Below are positions 1 through 8,205 of a stretch of DNA of 55,178 nt, in pieces (position 1 is the stretch's first letter; the number at the start of each line of letters is the position of its first letter). Where the stretch lies: assembly GCF_936943645.1 (NCBI RefSeq), contig NZ_CAKZJO010000061.1:1-55178 (forward strand), given 5' to 3'. This DNA comes from an uncultured Bradyrhizobium sp. GTDB lineage: Bacteria > Pseudomonadota > Alphaproteobacteria > Rhizobiales > Xanthobacteraceae. The notes below the pieces were generated by a model, which was given only the letters and a program-made list of their open reading frames with translations, ran no database searches and was not told the DNA's origin. A program made the translations under genes and the position numbers.

Positions 1-70
1 CTTGCGACGAAGCAATCCAGAATCCCTCCGCGGAGAGATTCTGGATTGCTTCGCTGCGCTCGCAGTGACG
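1..70. repeat. Palindromic intergenic repeat, family B (copy 1, cut by window edge)
   Basis: The arms GAAGCAATCCAGAATC and GATTCTGGATTGCTTC form an inverted repeat around a short GC-rich centre. A second copy of the family, recognisable by the same GAAGCAATCCAG / CTGGATTGCTTC arms and a TCATTGCGAG edge, lies at 30219-30305. There is no coding signal. Such elements are non-autonomous and fold as long hairpins; their function is unknown. Confidence 0.8.
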
Positions 71-99
71 TGGAGAGAGTATGCGCGCCACACGCCGCT

Positions 100-235
100 C
101 TCGTGCCCCGGACGCAGCGCATCACGCAGTGGTGCGCTGCAGAGCCGGGGCCCATCCATCCGCATCGTGCCGTGCCGCCCTGGGTCCCGGCTCTGCGCAG
201 CAGCGTTCCACGCTGCAGCGTGTCCGGGACACGAG
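100..235. repeat. Nested palindromic repeat, family A (copy 1)
   Basis: The outer arms are CTCGTGCCCCGGACGC and GCGTGTCCGGGACACGAG; the inner arms are GCAGAGCCGGGGCCC and TGGGTCCCGGCTCTGC. The whole element can fold as one long hairpin with a variable loop. Near-identical copies lie at 32112-32246 and 46177-46316. Together with family B it fills the whole gene-free stretch before the first gene. Confidence 0.85.
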
Positions 236-243
236 TGCCTCAC

Positions 244-960
244 TCACTGACCGCGCCTGATCCCCTCGTCACCGTCGGCCACGTCCGGCGCCATAGCGGC
301 CCAGGCACTCGACGCGAATTGCCGTCGCCATGTCACCACCACCACCGCGGCCGTGGTCACGAACAGCACCCAGGGGCTGACGAACCAGCCGAGATAGCCG
401 AGCGCGAAGAAGAAGGCGCGCTGGCCGCGGTTGAAATGGCGGCCGGCGGATTCGAACAGGCGCGAGGTGCGGATGACATGGGCTTCCGCCTCGGGCGTGT
501 CGCGCCGCTCGGCCGGCGGCATGCCGCCGAACAGGATCGCGACATAGTTGAACAGGCGATAAGCCCAGGCGAACTTGAAGAAGGCGTAGACGCAGATCAG
601 CACGAGGCCGACGCATTTGAGCTCCCACATCGCCGGCGATGTGCTGAGGTCGATCGGCAGCTTGCTCAGGATGGTGATGGCGTCGTTGGTGGCGTGCAGC
701 AACGCCAGCGCGCCGCCGAGCGCGATCAGGCTGGTGGAGGCGAAGAACGCCGTGCCGTTCTGCAGCGAGGCCATGATCTGCATGTCCACCATGCGCGTCT
801 CGCGGTCGAGCAACCGGCGCACCCAGACCTCGCGATAACGATTCATGCGCGCCGACAGGCTGTCGCGGCCGTAGGCCGAGTGCTCCAGGGTCAGGGCATA
901 GACCAGCCATTCGACGATGAAGAAGCCGATCGCGGTGACGTCGACCCAATGCCTGCTCAT
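244..960 (-). CDS. DUF599 family integral membrane protein
   Basis: The 238-residue product starts at the ATG at 960, preceded by a clear GAGGAGAG ribosome site; the frame is open further upstream but has no comparable site there. Hydrophobic segments lie at about residues 7-23, 75-92, 110-130 and 185-208, separated by charged loops that include an RMNRYREVWVRRLLDRE stretch. This pattern matches the DUF599 family of small bacterial membrane proteins, whose function is not known. It is transcribed towards the repeats at the window start and is divergent from the glutathione S-transferase. The family assignment comes from recognition of the overall pattern; no catalytic motif is visible. Confidence 0.8.
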   Translation of the reverse strand: MSRHWVDVTAIGFFIVEWLVYALTLEHSAYGRDSLSARMNRYREVWVRRLLDRETRMVDMQIMASLQNGTAFFASTSLIALGGALALLHATNDAITILSKLPIDLSTSPAMWELKCVGLVLICVYAFFKFAWAYRLFNYVAILFGGMPPAERRDTPEAEAHVIRTSRLFESAGRHFNRGQRAFFFALGYLGWFVSPWVLFVTTAAVVVVTWRRQFASSAWAAMAPDVADGDEGIRRGQ

Positions 961-1081
961 CTGTCTCTCCTCGGAAGCCGCCACGATTGCCACGCATGGC
1001 AGCATGCGGCAACGATTGATTGGCGGCAGGCGATGGCGTTAAAAGCGGCTTGCTTCAAAGCGTCTCGGGAAGGACTGTGAC

Positions 1082-1744
1082 ATGGCTGCGCTGAAACTCG
1101 CGATCGGCAACAAGAACTACTCGTCATGGTCGATGCGGCCCTGGCTCGCGCTTCGTGCCAACAACATCCCGTTCGTGGAGACGCTGATCCCGCTCTACAC
1201 CGACAATCCCGCCGACAAGGAGCAGATCCTGTCCTTCAGCCGCGCCGGCAAGGTGCCGGTGCTGGTCGACGGCGATGTCACGGTGTGGGATTCGCTCGCC
1301 ATCATCGAGTACATCGCCGAGCGCTATCCGGAAAAGAAGCTGTGGCCCGACGACGTCGCCGCGCGCGCGCATGCCCGATCGGTGTGCGCCGAGATGCATT
1401 CCGGCTTCGTGGCGCTGCGCAGCGAATGCGGCATGAACCTGCATCGGCCGATCCGTCCCGTGGCGCTCTCGGCGGACGCCATGGCCAACGTCGCGCGTAT
1501 CGAGGAGATCTGGCGCGAGTGCCGCACCCGCTATGGGGCGAAGGGGCCGTTCCTGTTCGGCCGCTTCGGCGCGGCAGACGCCATGTACGCGCCGGTCGTG
1601 CACCGCCTGCGCACCTACGCGATCGACGTCGCGCCGGACACCAAGGCCTACATGGAGACGATGATGGCGCTGCCAGCGTTCCAGGAATGGACCCGCGATG
1701 GACTGGCCGAAACCCTCGTCATCGCCAAGTTCGAGGACGCCTGA
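1082..1744 (+). CDS. Glutathione S-transferase family protein
   Basis: The 220-residue product has a thioredoxin-fold N-terminal half followed by an all-helical C-terminal half, the usual GST layout and length. The N-terminal NKNYSSWSMRPWL segment carries the serine/arginine motif seen in zeta-like and bacterial GSTs. The glutathione-binding turn GKVPVLVDG and the following WDSLAIIEYIAE are canonical, the latter with the conserved serine after the substrate-binding aspartate. It probably conjugates or isomerises small electrophiles in the cytoplasm; the substrate cannot be told from sequence. It is divergent from the DUF599 gene and followed by about 300 bp without a gene. Confidence 0.9.
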   Translation: MAALKLAIGNKNYSSWSMRPWLALRANNIPFVETLIPLYTDNPADKEQILSFSRAGKVPVLVDGDVTVWDSLAIIEYIAERYPEKKLWPDDVAARAHARSVCAEMHSGFVALRSECGMNLHRPIRPVALSADAMANVARIEEIWRECRTRYGAKGPFLFGRFGAADAMYAPVVHRLRTYAIDVAPDTKAYMETMMALPAFQEWTRDGLAETLVIAKFEDA

Positions 1745-2048
1745 TTGCTGGGCTCGACGGCGCCGCTGGCGACGTGTCGGCCGGCGGTGCTCACGCTGCG
1801 GAACCTGAGGGACCGGGGGATCCGCCGGGGGCTGCGACCTGCCTGCGACAGCTGTATGGGAATGCGCCACGCCGACGGTATCATCGGCCCGCCGGTTCCG
1901 GGCCTATCATTTTGAAAGGACTACAAAATTTACGCGTTTGCCATGCGGGCATGGCGCTGGCCAAAACGGCGGGGCGCGTGCTATACAACGGCCCGGGTTT
2001 CCGGCCGGCCATCGCAGAGGGACACTGGGCGAGGCAGGCGTTGTTTGA
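1745..2048. other. Gene-free stretch with a small hairpin and a candidate promoter
   Basis: No convincing ORF is seen on either strand. An inverted repeat GCCATGC-GG-GCATGGC lies near 1940-1956, and an extended -10 like TGCTATACA lies at 1979-1987, oriented towards the next gene. The early part is GC-rich and may be a decayed tail of the GST transcript. Confidence 0.4.
1979..1987 (+). promoter_or_regulatory. Candidate extended -10 element
   Basis: TGC followed by TATACA fits the extended -10 pattern (TGN-TATAAT). It sits about 65 bp upstream of the next start codon, and no good -35 box is present. It is a prediction from motif only. Confidence 0.3.
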
Positions 2049-2255
2049 GTGATGGAGAGGGTGTTGAAGCACAAATTCCCGATTGGAACGCGCGTATTGT
2101 TCACGGCCAGCAACGTTGCGCGCCCCGCCGCCAGCGGCTCGTATGAGGTCATCCGTCTGCTGCCGACCGAAGGCGACGATTGCCAGTACCGGATCAAGAG
2201 CTCGACCGAAGCTTTCGAGCGCGTTGCCAAGGAAAGTCAGCTCGCGCTCTCCTGA
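2049..2255 (+). CDS. Small conserved-looking protein of unknown function
   Basis: The ORF encodes 68 residues and starts GTG-ATG, so the start could be 2049 or 2052. The product is basic at its N-terminus (VLKHKFPIGTRVLF) and ends in a mixed helical segment. The pattern of a short beta-rich protein with IGTRVLF followed by a GSYEVIRLLP strand resembles small SH3-like or KOW-like folds, but I do not recognise the family. Third codon positions are GC-rich, which supports real coding. It stands alone between the GST and the next membrane protein, with a candidate extended -10 upstream. Confidence 0.6.
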   Translation: MMERVLKHKFPIGTRVLFTASNVARPAASGSYEVIRLLPTEGDDCQYRIKSSTEAFERVAKESQLALS

Positions 2256-2431
2256 AGCCGGCTCGTGCTTCTCAAAGGCTGACGGTGCCAGCGCATTGGT
2301 GCCATCAGGGAATTGTGTCCTGCCGCCGTCAAAAGGCCCGCTTCGCCTTCACAAGGTGACGCGGGGGCAGTTGCCGACTCGCGGTGCTCGCTTGACCATT
2401 CGCTCTCTGCTCGCGTGAGGGGACGTCGCGC

Positions 2432-3424
2432 ATGAACTGGGCATGGGCCACTTCGCTCGACCAAATCTGGCGCTCGCCGGCTTTCCCGATGTGGATGACG
2501 CTGGCCGCTGCCGGATTCTTCGGGCTGATCCTGCTGATCACGCTGCTGCGCGCCGAGAGATCGGTCGCCAACGGCGCGCTCACGGTGATTACGCTGCTGT
2601 CCATCGCGATCGCCGGCGCCGCCACCGTGCGTGTCTATGGACCGCTGCTGCAGGAGGCGCCGACCGAAGCGCGCGCGCAAGGACCGGTCATCGCAAGCCT
2701 GCCGGCGCTGTCCTGTCTCGATGATCTCGCCGGTGATGCTGTCGCCATCGGCTGCGAGAAGGCGCTGTTCGGTTCGCCCGATGCTGCGGCCGCAGCCGTA
2801 TCCTACACCGCCGTCCGGATCGACCGGTTGACGGCGCTCGGTGATGCCGCGACGGCGGAGAAGAGCCTGACGGCGGACATGAAGGCGCTGCGCAAGGCGC
2901 TGGAGCATGACCGCTACGGTCTCGTGGCGCAGGTGCTGGTGGCGCGCGATGGCTGCACCCAGTTCGACTGCGCCGCGTTCCGCTCGCTGACCGACCAGCA
3001 GCAGGTCGCCGCCAACATGGATTCGCATCTGTACGACCAACTGGTCGCGCGCCATGCGCCGGCCTGGAATGCGCCCGCATCCGCGATGGCTGCGGCACCG
3101 GCGGCGCTGCCACCGACCGCGGCGCTTGCGGGGCTCCCGCCCTCGATGCCGACGGGCAAGCCGACCAGTGCGGAGTTCCCGAGCGCCTCGTCGACGCCGC
3201 CTTCGACCTGTTCGAACGGCAGGGGTTCGCACGGACGACGGTGCCCGAGATCGCCTGCCGCACCGGCAGCGGCGCGTGCACCGGCTCAGGCCGCGGCGCC
3301 TGCGGCAGCACCGGCCGCGAAGAGGCCGCCGGCACCGAAGGCGGCGCGCGCTCCCGCAGCACCGGTTCCGCTGGCGCCTCCGCCGGCGTCGGTGGCCGCT
3401 CCCGCGGCTGCGGATAACGAGTAG
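2432..3424 (+). CDS. Membrane-anchored protein of unknown function with Ala/Pro-rich tail
   Basis: The 330-residue ORF starts at an ATG preceded by GAGGGGACG. Two hydrophobic helices at about residues 20-40 and 50-66 are followed by a soluble region with paired cysteines (SCLDDL ... IGCEKAL, and GCTQFDC), and then a long Ala/Pro-rich low-complexity tail. Between about residues 248 and 280 the tail changes character abruptly and becomes rich in Cys, Arg, Gly and His. In that same stretch the +1 frame encodes an excellent TetR helix-turn-helix start (see the separate entry at 3178-3267). Function is unknown. The two-helix anchor suggests the cysteine domain is at the membrane, probably periplasmic. 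Confidence 0.7.
   Translation: MNWAWATSLDQIWRSPAFPMWMTLAAAGFFGLILLITLLRAERSVANGALTVITLLSIAIAGAATVRVYGPLLQEAPTEARAQGPVIASLPALSCLDDLAGDAVAIGCEKALFGSPDAAAAAVSYTAVRIDRLTALGDAATAEKSLTADMKALRKALEHDRYGLVAQVLVARDGCTQFDCAAFRSLTDQQQVAANMDSHLYDQLVARHAPAWNAPASAMAAAPAALPPTAALAGLPPSMPTGKPTSAEFPSASSTPPSTCSNGRGSHGRRCPRSPAAPAAARAPAQAAAPAAAPAAKRPPAPKAARAPAAPVPLAPPPASVAAPAAADNE
3178..3267 (+). pseudogene. Out-of-frame TetR-type DNA-binding fragment inside the preceding CDS
   Basis: Read in frame 1 (the host gene uses frame 2), codons 3178-3267 give PERLVDAAFDLFERQGF followed by three residues and then VPEIACRTG. This is the helix 1 to helix 2 pattern of TetR family regulators (an aliphatic helix, then LFxxxGFxxTTVxxIAxxxG). 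Almost all third positions in this frame are G or C, whereas the host frame here has many A/T third positions and an atypical Cys/Arg/Gly composition. No start codon, recognition helix or ligand domain follows. The reading could be a captured fragment, a local frame change, or chance. Confidence 0.45.
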
Positions 3425-3466
3425 ATCGGCATTCCAAATGCGGTGCTGCCCGGCTAATGCTGGGGC

Positions 3467-3907
3467 ATGCCGCTACATCTGATCAAGCTCGCCGTCGGTT
3501 GCGACTCCGTCAAGGAATTGAAGGAGTGGGTGGCCGAGCGGATGCAGACCGCCAAGAAAAAGGGCCTGCCGCAACATCACATCCACATCACCCGCATGGT
3601 CCCCAAGCGCGATGCCGAGATCCTGGCGGGCGGGTCGCTCTATTGGGTCATCAAGGGCGAGATCGCCGCGCGCGAAAAGATCATCGGCATCGAGCCGTTC
3701 CGCGACAAGGACGGCATCGGGCGCTGCCGCATCGTGATGCAGCCGAAGGTGATCTCGGTGTCGCCCCGGCCGATGCGCCCGTTCCAGGGCTGGCGCTATC
3801 TGACCGACGATTCCGTGCCGCCCGATCTCGGCAAGTCCGCCGCCGGCTCGATCGCGGCGATGCCGGAGCCGATGCGGCGCGAATTGCGCGATCTCGGTCT
3901 GCTCTGA
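3467..3907 (+). CDS. DUF1489 family protein
   Basis: The 146-residue cytoplasmic protein begins MPLHLIKLAVG and contains the family pattern of an acidic/aromatic core (GGSLYWVIKG, a basic RCRIVM strand, PFQGWRYL) and a C-terminal LPEPMRRELRDLGLL-like helix, matching DUF1489 in length and layout. Function is unknown; the family is common in alphaproteobacteria. It is convergent with panC. The TGA stop (3905-3907) is completed by the first bases of a palindromic repeat, so the present C-terminus may have been set by repeat insertion. Confidence 0.85.
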   Translation: MPLHLIKLAVGCDSVKELKEWVAERMQTAKKKGLPQHHIHITRMVPKRDAEILAGGSLYWVIKGEIAAREKIIGIEPFRDKDGIGRCRIVMQPKVISVSPRPMRPFQGWRYLTDDSVPPDLGKSAAGSIAAMPEPMRRELRDLGLL

Positions 3908-3954
3908 GCATGATCCGGAAAAGTGCGAAGCGGTTTTCCGAAAAGATCATGCTC
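3906..3954. repeat. RIME-like palindromic repeat
   Basis: Perfect 10-bp arms GAGCATGATC and GATCATGCTC enclose a second arm pair, CGGAAAA and TTTTCCG. This resembles the short intergenic mosaic palindromes (RIME class) of Rhizobiales. It overlaps the stop codon of the DUF1489 gene and sits at the convergent junction with panC, where the hairpin could also act as a transcription barrier. Confidence 0.75.
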
Positions 3955-3990
3955 AAACAATAAGCTGAAGCGCGATGAGGTTGTCGCGCT

Positions 3991-4842
3991 TCAGACCGCG
4001 ATATTGTCGATCAGCCGGGTGCTGCCGAGCTTGGCCGCGACCAGGATCCGCAACGGGCCGTCCTTGCGCGAGGAGACCGGCGCCAGCGTCTCGGCATGAC
4101 GAAGTTCGTAATAGTCGAGTGCAAAGCCCGCCGCCTTGATCATCTCGGCGCCGCGCCTCATTGCCGGCGCGATGGCTTCGCCGGCACGGATGCGGCCGGC
4201 ACTGTCCTTCATGGCGCGGTAGAGGATGGTGGCAGTCTGCCGCTCCCCGGGCGACAGGTAGACGTTGCGCGAGGACATCGCGAGCCCGTCGCGCTCGCGC
4301 ACGGTGCGCGAGCCGATCACCTTGACGCCGAGGTCGAGGTCGCGGGCCATCTGCGTCACCACTCGCAACTGCTGGAAGTCCTTTTCGCCGAAGATCGCAA
4401 AGTCGGGCCGGACTTGCGTGAACAGCTTGCCGACGACGGTGGCGACGCCGCCGAAGAAATGCGGGCGGAAGCGGTCCTCGAGGCCGGCGAGCGCCGGGCC
4501 CTCCGGCACGATGCGGGTGGCAAAGCCGTCGGGATACATGGCCTTGACCTCCGGATGCCAGACGATGTCGACGTCCTCGGCGGCGAGCTTGGCGATGTCG
4601 GCCTTCCAGGTGCGCGGGTAGGCGCCAAAATCCTCGGTCGGGGCGAACTGGGTCGGGTTGACGAAGATTGAGACCACGACGCGGCTGGCGCGCCGCTTGG
4701 CGAGGCGGACGAGGGACACATGCCCGTCATGGAGGGCCCCCATGGTCGGGACCAGCGCGATCGTGGCTTTTCGCTTGCGAAGACTGTCGACGGCGCGGCG
4801 CAGGGCCGGGACCGTGCGGGCGATCAAGGGACTTGAAGACAT
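3991..4842 (-). CDS. panC: Pantothenate synthetase (pantoate-beta-alanine ligase)
   Basis: The 283-residue enzyme joins D-pantoate and beta-alanine with ATP, the last step of vitamin B5 synthesis, in the cytoplasm. Visible motifs are PTMGALHDGHVSLV at about residues 33-46 (the HIGH-like nucleotide-binding loop), VSIFVNPTQFAP (pantoate contact), FGEKDFQQL with the ATP-binding lysine, and the late SSRNVYLSP (KMSKS-equivalent MSSRN). Length and order are as in the family. It is divergent from mipZ, an arrangement I recall from related alphaproteobacteria. Nothing unusual is seen. Confidence 0.97.
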   Translation of the reverse strand: MSSSPLIARTVPALRRAVDSLRKRKATIALVPTMGALHDGHVSLVRLAKRRASRVVVSIFVNPTQFAPTEDFGAYPRTWKADIAKLAAEDVDIVWHPEVKAMYPDGFATRIVPEGPALAGLEDRFRPHFFGGVATVVGKLFTQVRPDFAIFGEKDFQQLRVVTQMARDLDLGVKVIGSRTVRERDGLAMSSRNVYLSPGERQTATILYRAMKDSAGRIRAGEAIAPAMRRGAEMIKAAGFALDYYELRHAETLAPVSSRKDGPLRILVAAKLGSTRLIDNIAV

Positions 4843-5127
4843 CGGGACTCGACAGAGTTGGGGAATCGGCGCGGCGTGATCCGGCGTCCGGGGCGGCTAA
4901 CCTTAACAAGCGGAGGGCGTGGACGCCATGCATGGCGATGCGGCACAGCATCCCGCGCAGCGTCGCGCACGACATCGCGACATTGTGGGCTGGATCACAG
5001 ACGAAGATTGGCGCCGCGATTCATGATGAAGATCGGCGCAGTACGATTTGCATTACCTGTCACGCATTTCACTTGACCGCAGGCGCGGCCAACTCGAAGA
5101 TATTCATCAGGGGTGTTGAGGATCGCC

Positions 5128-6051
5128 ATGCTTGTGCAGGCTAGCCAAAGCCAATCCGGCGCGGCGCATGTGGTCGTGCTCGGCAACGAGAAGGGCGGCT
5201 CCGGCAAGTCGACGACCGCCCTGCACATCGCCGTTGCGCTCCTGAAGGCCGGCCAGCGCGTCGCCACCATCGATCTCGACTGCCGCCAGCAGAGCTTCAC
5301 CCACTACATCAACAACCGTTCCGCCTGGGCCCGCCGCACCAAGCTCGACCTCGAGCTGCCGGTGCATCGCTGCATCAAGCTCGGCGAGACCATGCAGATC
5401 GCCGAGAACGAGAACTCCGAGTTCCAGCAGTTCATGGAGGCGGTCTCGGCGGTCGAAAGCAGCTTCGACTTCATCGTCATCGATACGCCCGGCACCGACA
5501 GCTATTTGATGCGGCTCGCGCACTCGATGGCCGACACGCTGGTCACGCCGATCAACGACAGCTTCCTCGATTTCGACGTGCTCGGCACCGTCGATCCCGC
5601 CAGCTACGCGGTGACGGGCGAGAGCCATTACGCCGAGATGGTGCGCGACGTCCGCCGCAAGCGCCGCCAGCTCGACGGCTCGACCACCGACTGGATCGTG
5701 GTGCGCAACCGCCTGTCGATGCTCGGCTCGCGCAACAAGCAGCTGGTCGCCGAAGGGCTGAAGGACCTGTCGCTGCGGCTCGGCTTCCGCTATGTCGACG
5801 GCTTCGCCGAACGCGTCGTCTATCGCGAGTTTTTCCCGCGCGGCCTGACCGCCCTCGACGAGATCGACGAGGCCACGCTCGGCATGCGGCCCAATCTCGG
5901 CCACCTCACCGCGCGGGAAGAGGTGACGAGCCTGCTCCGCCAGCTCAAGCTGCCGCTCGACGAGCGTGGCCGTCGCCGCGCCGCCAACCGGGCCGAGTGG
6001 TTCAACCAGGTCGACAAGCCGCTCGAAGTCCACGACATCCTGGGCGCCTGA
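5128..6051 (+). CDS. mipZ: MipZ-type ParA/MinD ATPase, division-plane positioning
   Basis: The product is 307 residues from the ATG at 5128, which follows GAGGATCGCC; an in-frame GTG at 5113 is less likely. It has the deviant Walker A box KGGSGKST (residues 22-29), the ParA IDLDCRQQSF segment and the Walker B VIDTPG. The RSAWARRTKLDLELP insertion and the C-terminal HLTAREEV motif match MipZ rather than chromosome-partition ParA. In Caulobacter MipZ forms a bipolar gradient via ParB at origins and inhibits FtsZ polymerisation, so the ring forms at mid-cell. No parB is adjacent, as expected for MipZ. A hairpin with a T-run follows at 6109. Confidence 0.93.
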   Translation: MLVQASQSQSGAAHVVVLGNEKGGSGKSTTALHIAVALLKAGQRVATIDLDCRQQSFTHYINNRSAWARRTKLDLELPVHRCIKLGETMQIAENENSEFQQFMEAVSAVESSFDFIVIDTPGTDSYLMRLAHSMADTLVTPINDSFLDFDVLGTVDPASYAVTGESHYAEMVRDVRRKRRQLDGSTTDWIVVRNRLSMLGSRNKQLVAEGLKDLSLRLGFRYVDGFAERVVYREFFPRGLTALDEIDEATLGMRPNLGHLTAREEVTSLLRQLKLPLDERGRRRAANRAEWFNQVDKPLEVHDILGA

Positions 6052-6108
6052 GGCGGTATAGCGCTACTTCCGATCGCCTTGAGGGCCGGGTTCCCAGGGG
6101 AACGCCGG

Positions 6109-6125
6109 CGGCCTTCGGCCGTTTT
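6109..6125 (+). terminator. Probable rho-independent terminator after mipZ
   Basis: CGGCC-TTC-GGCCG is followed by TTTTC, about 57 bp after the mipZ stop codon. The stem is short but GC-only. Confidence 0.5.
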
Positions 6126-6277
6126 CATCCTACGTTTACCGCGAAATTGAACCCGATCGAGACCGGTTGCGTCGGATGGTGAGATGCACCCTGACGTCGC
6201 TACCGGAGAACGGGGTGCCCAGAAAACGTGTGCGGCGCACAACGAAAGGGCTGCCGGTTCACAATATTTGGCCTTCC

Positions 6278-6301
6278 TGTCACGCGCCTGTGACATATAT
6301 T
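6278..6301. promoter_or_regulatory. Inverted repeat TGTCAC-N6-GTGACA next to a -10-like box
   Basis: A perfect 6-bp inverted repeat with a 6-bp spacer (6278-6295) directly abuts TATATT (6296-6301), about 90 bp upstream of the hydrolase start. The position, overlapping the expected core promoter, suggests a repressor or activator site. No regulator gene is adjacent. The -35 region is weak. Confidence 0.4.
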
Positions 6302-6392
6302 AGCGAATAGGCGACCAGGGGACGAAGAGCCCCGGAAGAACACGATTTTCAACAGGGATTCAGGCCGCAAGAGCCTGAGGCTGAGGACGAAA

Positions 6393-7253
6393 ATGAAGCG
6401 TGGAATTGCCGTTCTGGTTTCGGTCAGTGCCCTCTGCGGCATCGCCTATTTCACGGCGAGCAAGTGGGCGATCAAGCACGAGACCATTACCTTTTACGAC
6501 GCCTCGCGCGACAATCGTCCTGTGCCGGTTTACATAGCCGTGCGCCGCGACAAGGAAATGCAGGCCAATGCCGGCATGATCACGCTGCCGGTCGCGGTGA
6601 TCAATCACGGCAACACCGTCAAGAACACCGAATACGGCTTCCTCGCCAACATCTTCGCGGCCCGCGGCTACATGGTTTTGAGCCCGCAGCATGATTTGCC
6701 GACCGATCCTCCGATGGTGACCAAGCCGGGCGAGCTCTATGTCGGCCGCCTGCCGCAGATCCTGCGCGGCGTTGCCAACATCCATCTGGCGATGCAGGAG
6801 ATGAAGAAGGTTCAGCCCAACGCCGACTACGAGAAGGTGACGATGGTCGGTCATTCCATGGGCGGCGACATCACCATGTATTTCGCCAAGCAGTATCCGG
6901 ATGAGGTCAAGAAGGTCGTCACGCTCGACAATCTGCGCGTGCCCTTCGTCACCGCCGGCAAGTTCAAGATCCTGTCGTTCCGCTCGCAGGATCCGCAGTT
7001 CAAGACCGATGCCGGCGTGATCCCGACCGACGAGGAATGCGAGAAGGCCGGCATTCAGGTCGTGAAGACCGAATTCCAGCATAACGACATGCGCGACACC
7101 GGCCCGGATGTCGCCAAGAGCTCGATCCAGAGCATGCTCGACAAATTCCTGAGCGCAACCGACAGCGAGATCGCGCCGGTCGACACGCAATCGTCGCCGC
7201 CCAAGATCCTCGAGCCGGGCCCGGTCGCGCTGATGGCGCCCGCCAAGAGCTGA
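6393..7253 (+). CDS. Exported alpha/beta hydrolase (lipase-like)
   Basis: The 286-residue protein has an N-terminal hydrophobic signal or anchor at residues 1-24 with no lipobox. The nucleophile elbow GHSMGG follows the strand KVTMV, and the oxyanion-region sequence AVINHGNTVKNTEYGF lies upstream. These features define an alpha/beta hydrolase acting on esters or similar bonds in the periplasm; the substrate is unknown. The catalytic acid and histidine are probably in the later DPQFKTD and TEFQHNDM segments (inference). The start follows GAGGACGAAA. A CAAAGCCCC/GGGGCTTTG terminator lies 41 bp downstream, so it is likely monocistronic. Confidence 0.8.
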   Translation: MKRGIAVLVSVSALCGIAYFTASKWAIKHETITFYDASRDNRPVPVYIAVRRDKEMQANAGMITLPVAVINHGNTVKNTEYGFLANIFAARGYMVLSPQHDLPTDPPMVTKPGELYVGRLPQILRGVANIHLAMQEMKKVQPNADYEKVTMVGHSMGGDITMYFAKQYPDEVKKVVTLDNLRVPFVTAGKFKILSFRSQDPQFKTDAGVIPTDEECEKAGIQVVKTEFQHNDMRDTGPDVAKSSIQSMLDKFLSATDSEIAPVDTQSSPPKILEPGPVALMAPAKS

Positions 7254-7294
7254 CATCCAGCAGGCGACACCTTCGAGCCCGCCTGTCCTGATTT

Positions 7295-7330
7295 CAAAGC
7301 CCCTGCCGGCTTCCGCCAGCGGGGGCTTTG
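7295..7330 (+). terminator. Rho-independent terminator-like hairpin
   Basis: The arms CAAAGCCCC and GGGGCTTTG surround a GC-rich loop. It separates the hydrolase from the VWA gene. The T-run is short. Confidence 0.55.
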
Positions 7331-7387
7331 CACATTGACCGGGCTGCCGGCGCTGACCACATTAGCCGCTCACGCAAGGGTCAGAGG

Positions 7388-8137
7388 ATGTCGAGCGAAC
7401 CCACCAAGACGCGCGGCGCCGATGCCGTGACCGCGCAGGGCGGCGGTACGGTGCCACAGGCGGGAACGTCGACCGCGGACGACATTGCCGCCTTCGTCGC
7501 CAAGGCGCGGGCGCTGTCACCGCATGCGCCGGGCGCGAGGGGGCGGCTGATCTTCGCGCTGGATGCGACGATGAGCCGGCAGCCGACCTGGGACATGGCC
7601 TGCGCGCTGCAGGCCGACATGTTTCGCGAGACCGCGGCACTCGGCAGCCTCGACATCAGGCTGGTCTATTATCGCGGCTTCAACGAGTGCCGCGCCACGG
7701 GGTGGATTTCCGACAGCGCCAAGCTCGCAACGCTGATGAGCAAGATCGATTGCCGCGGCGGCGATACCCAGATCGGCAAGGTGCTGAGCGAGGCGCGGCG
7801 CGAAGCCGTCGCATCGGGCGTGCGGGCCGTCGTGTTTGTCGGCGACGCCATGGAGGAGAAGGTCGACGAGCTCTGCGCCAAGGCCGGCGAGCTCGGCATG
7901 CTCAAGGTGCCCGTGTTCGTGTTTCAGGAAGGTCATGACGCCGTCGCCGAGCAGGCCTTTCGCGAGATCGCGCGCCTGACCGGCGGTGCCTGGTGCCGGT
8001 TCGATCCGGGCGCGGCGGCACAGTTGCGCGAGCTGCTGCGGGCGGCCGCAGCCTATGCCGCCGGCGGCCGCGAGGCGTTGTTGAAACTGGCGAAGAGCGC
8101 AAGCGGCGCGGCCAAGCTGATCGGCCAGATGAAGTAG
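7388..8137 (+). CDS. VWA-like domain protein of unknown function
   Basis: The 249-residue protein lacks signal or membrane segments. After a disordered N-terminus (about residues 1-50), the segment RLIFALDATMSRQPTWD has the position of the metal-ion-dependent adhesion site of von Willebrand A domains, in a DxTxS variant, and GGDTQIGKVL supplies the threonine of the second MIDAS loop. The strand VRAVVFVGDAMEE carries the third acidic position. The start is the ATG at 7388 after GTCAGAGG. It is followed 68 bp later by a membrane-anchored J-domain gene, and the two are probably co-transcribed. Its partner and function are unknown. Confidence 0.8.
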   Translation: MSSEPTKTRGADAVTAQGGGTVPQAGTSTADDIAAFVAKARALSPHAPGARGRLIFALDATMSRQPTWDMACALQADMFRETAALGSLDIRLVYYRGFNECRATGWISDSAKLATLMSKIDCRGGDTQIGKVLSEARREAVASGVRAVVFVGDAMEEKVDELCAKAGELGMLKVPVFVFQEGHDAVAEQAFREIARLTGGAWCRFDPGAAAQLRELLRAAAAYAAGGREALLKLAKSASGAAKLIGQMK

Positions 8138-8205
8138 CGCGGGACTTCGCAGCTCGCGCCGGCCTACGCCATGCATTTTGCCGTGAGGGCGCCTATATTC
8201 CGGCC

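Noticed and set aside
46..1080. 344-codon plus-strand frame over the DUF599 gene
   Set aside because: It begins inside a palindromic repeat and is antisense to a membrane protein with a good ribosome site. The product is low-complexity.
2237..3232. 331-codon minus-strand frame
   Set aside because: Arg/Gly-rich translation typical of an antisense shadow. The plus strand has a start codon with ribosome site and hydrophobic helices.
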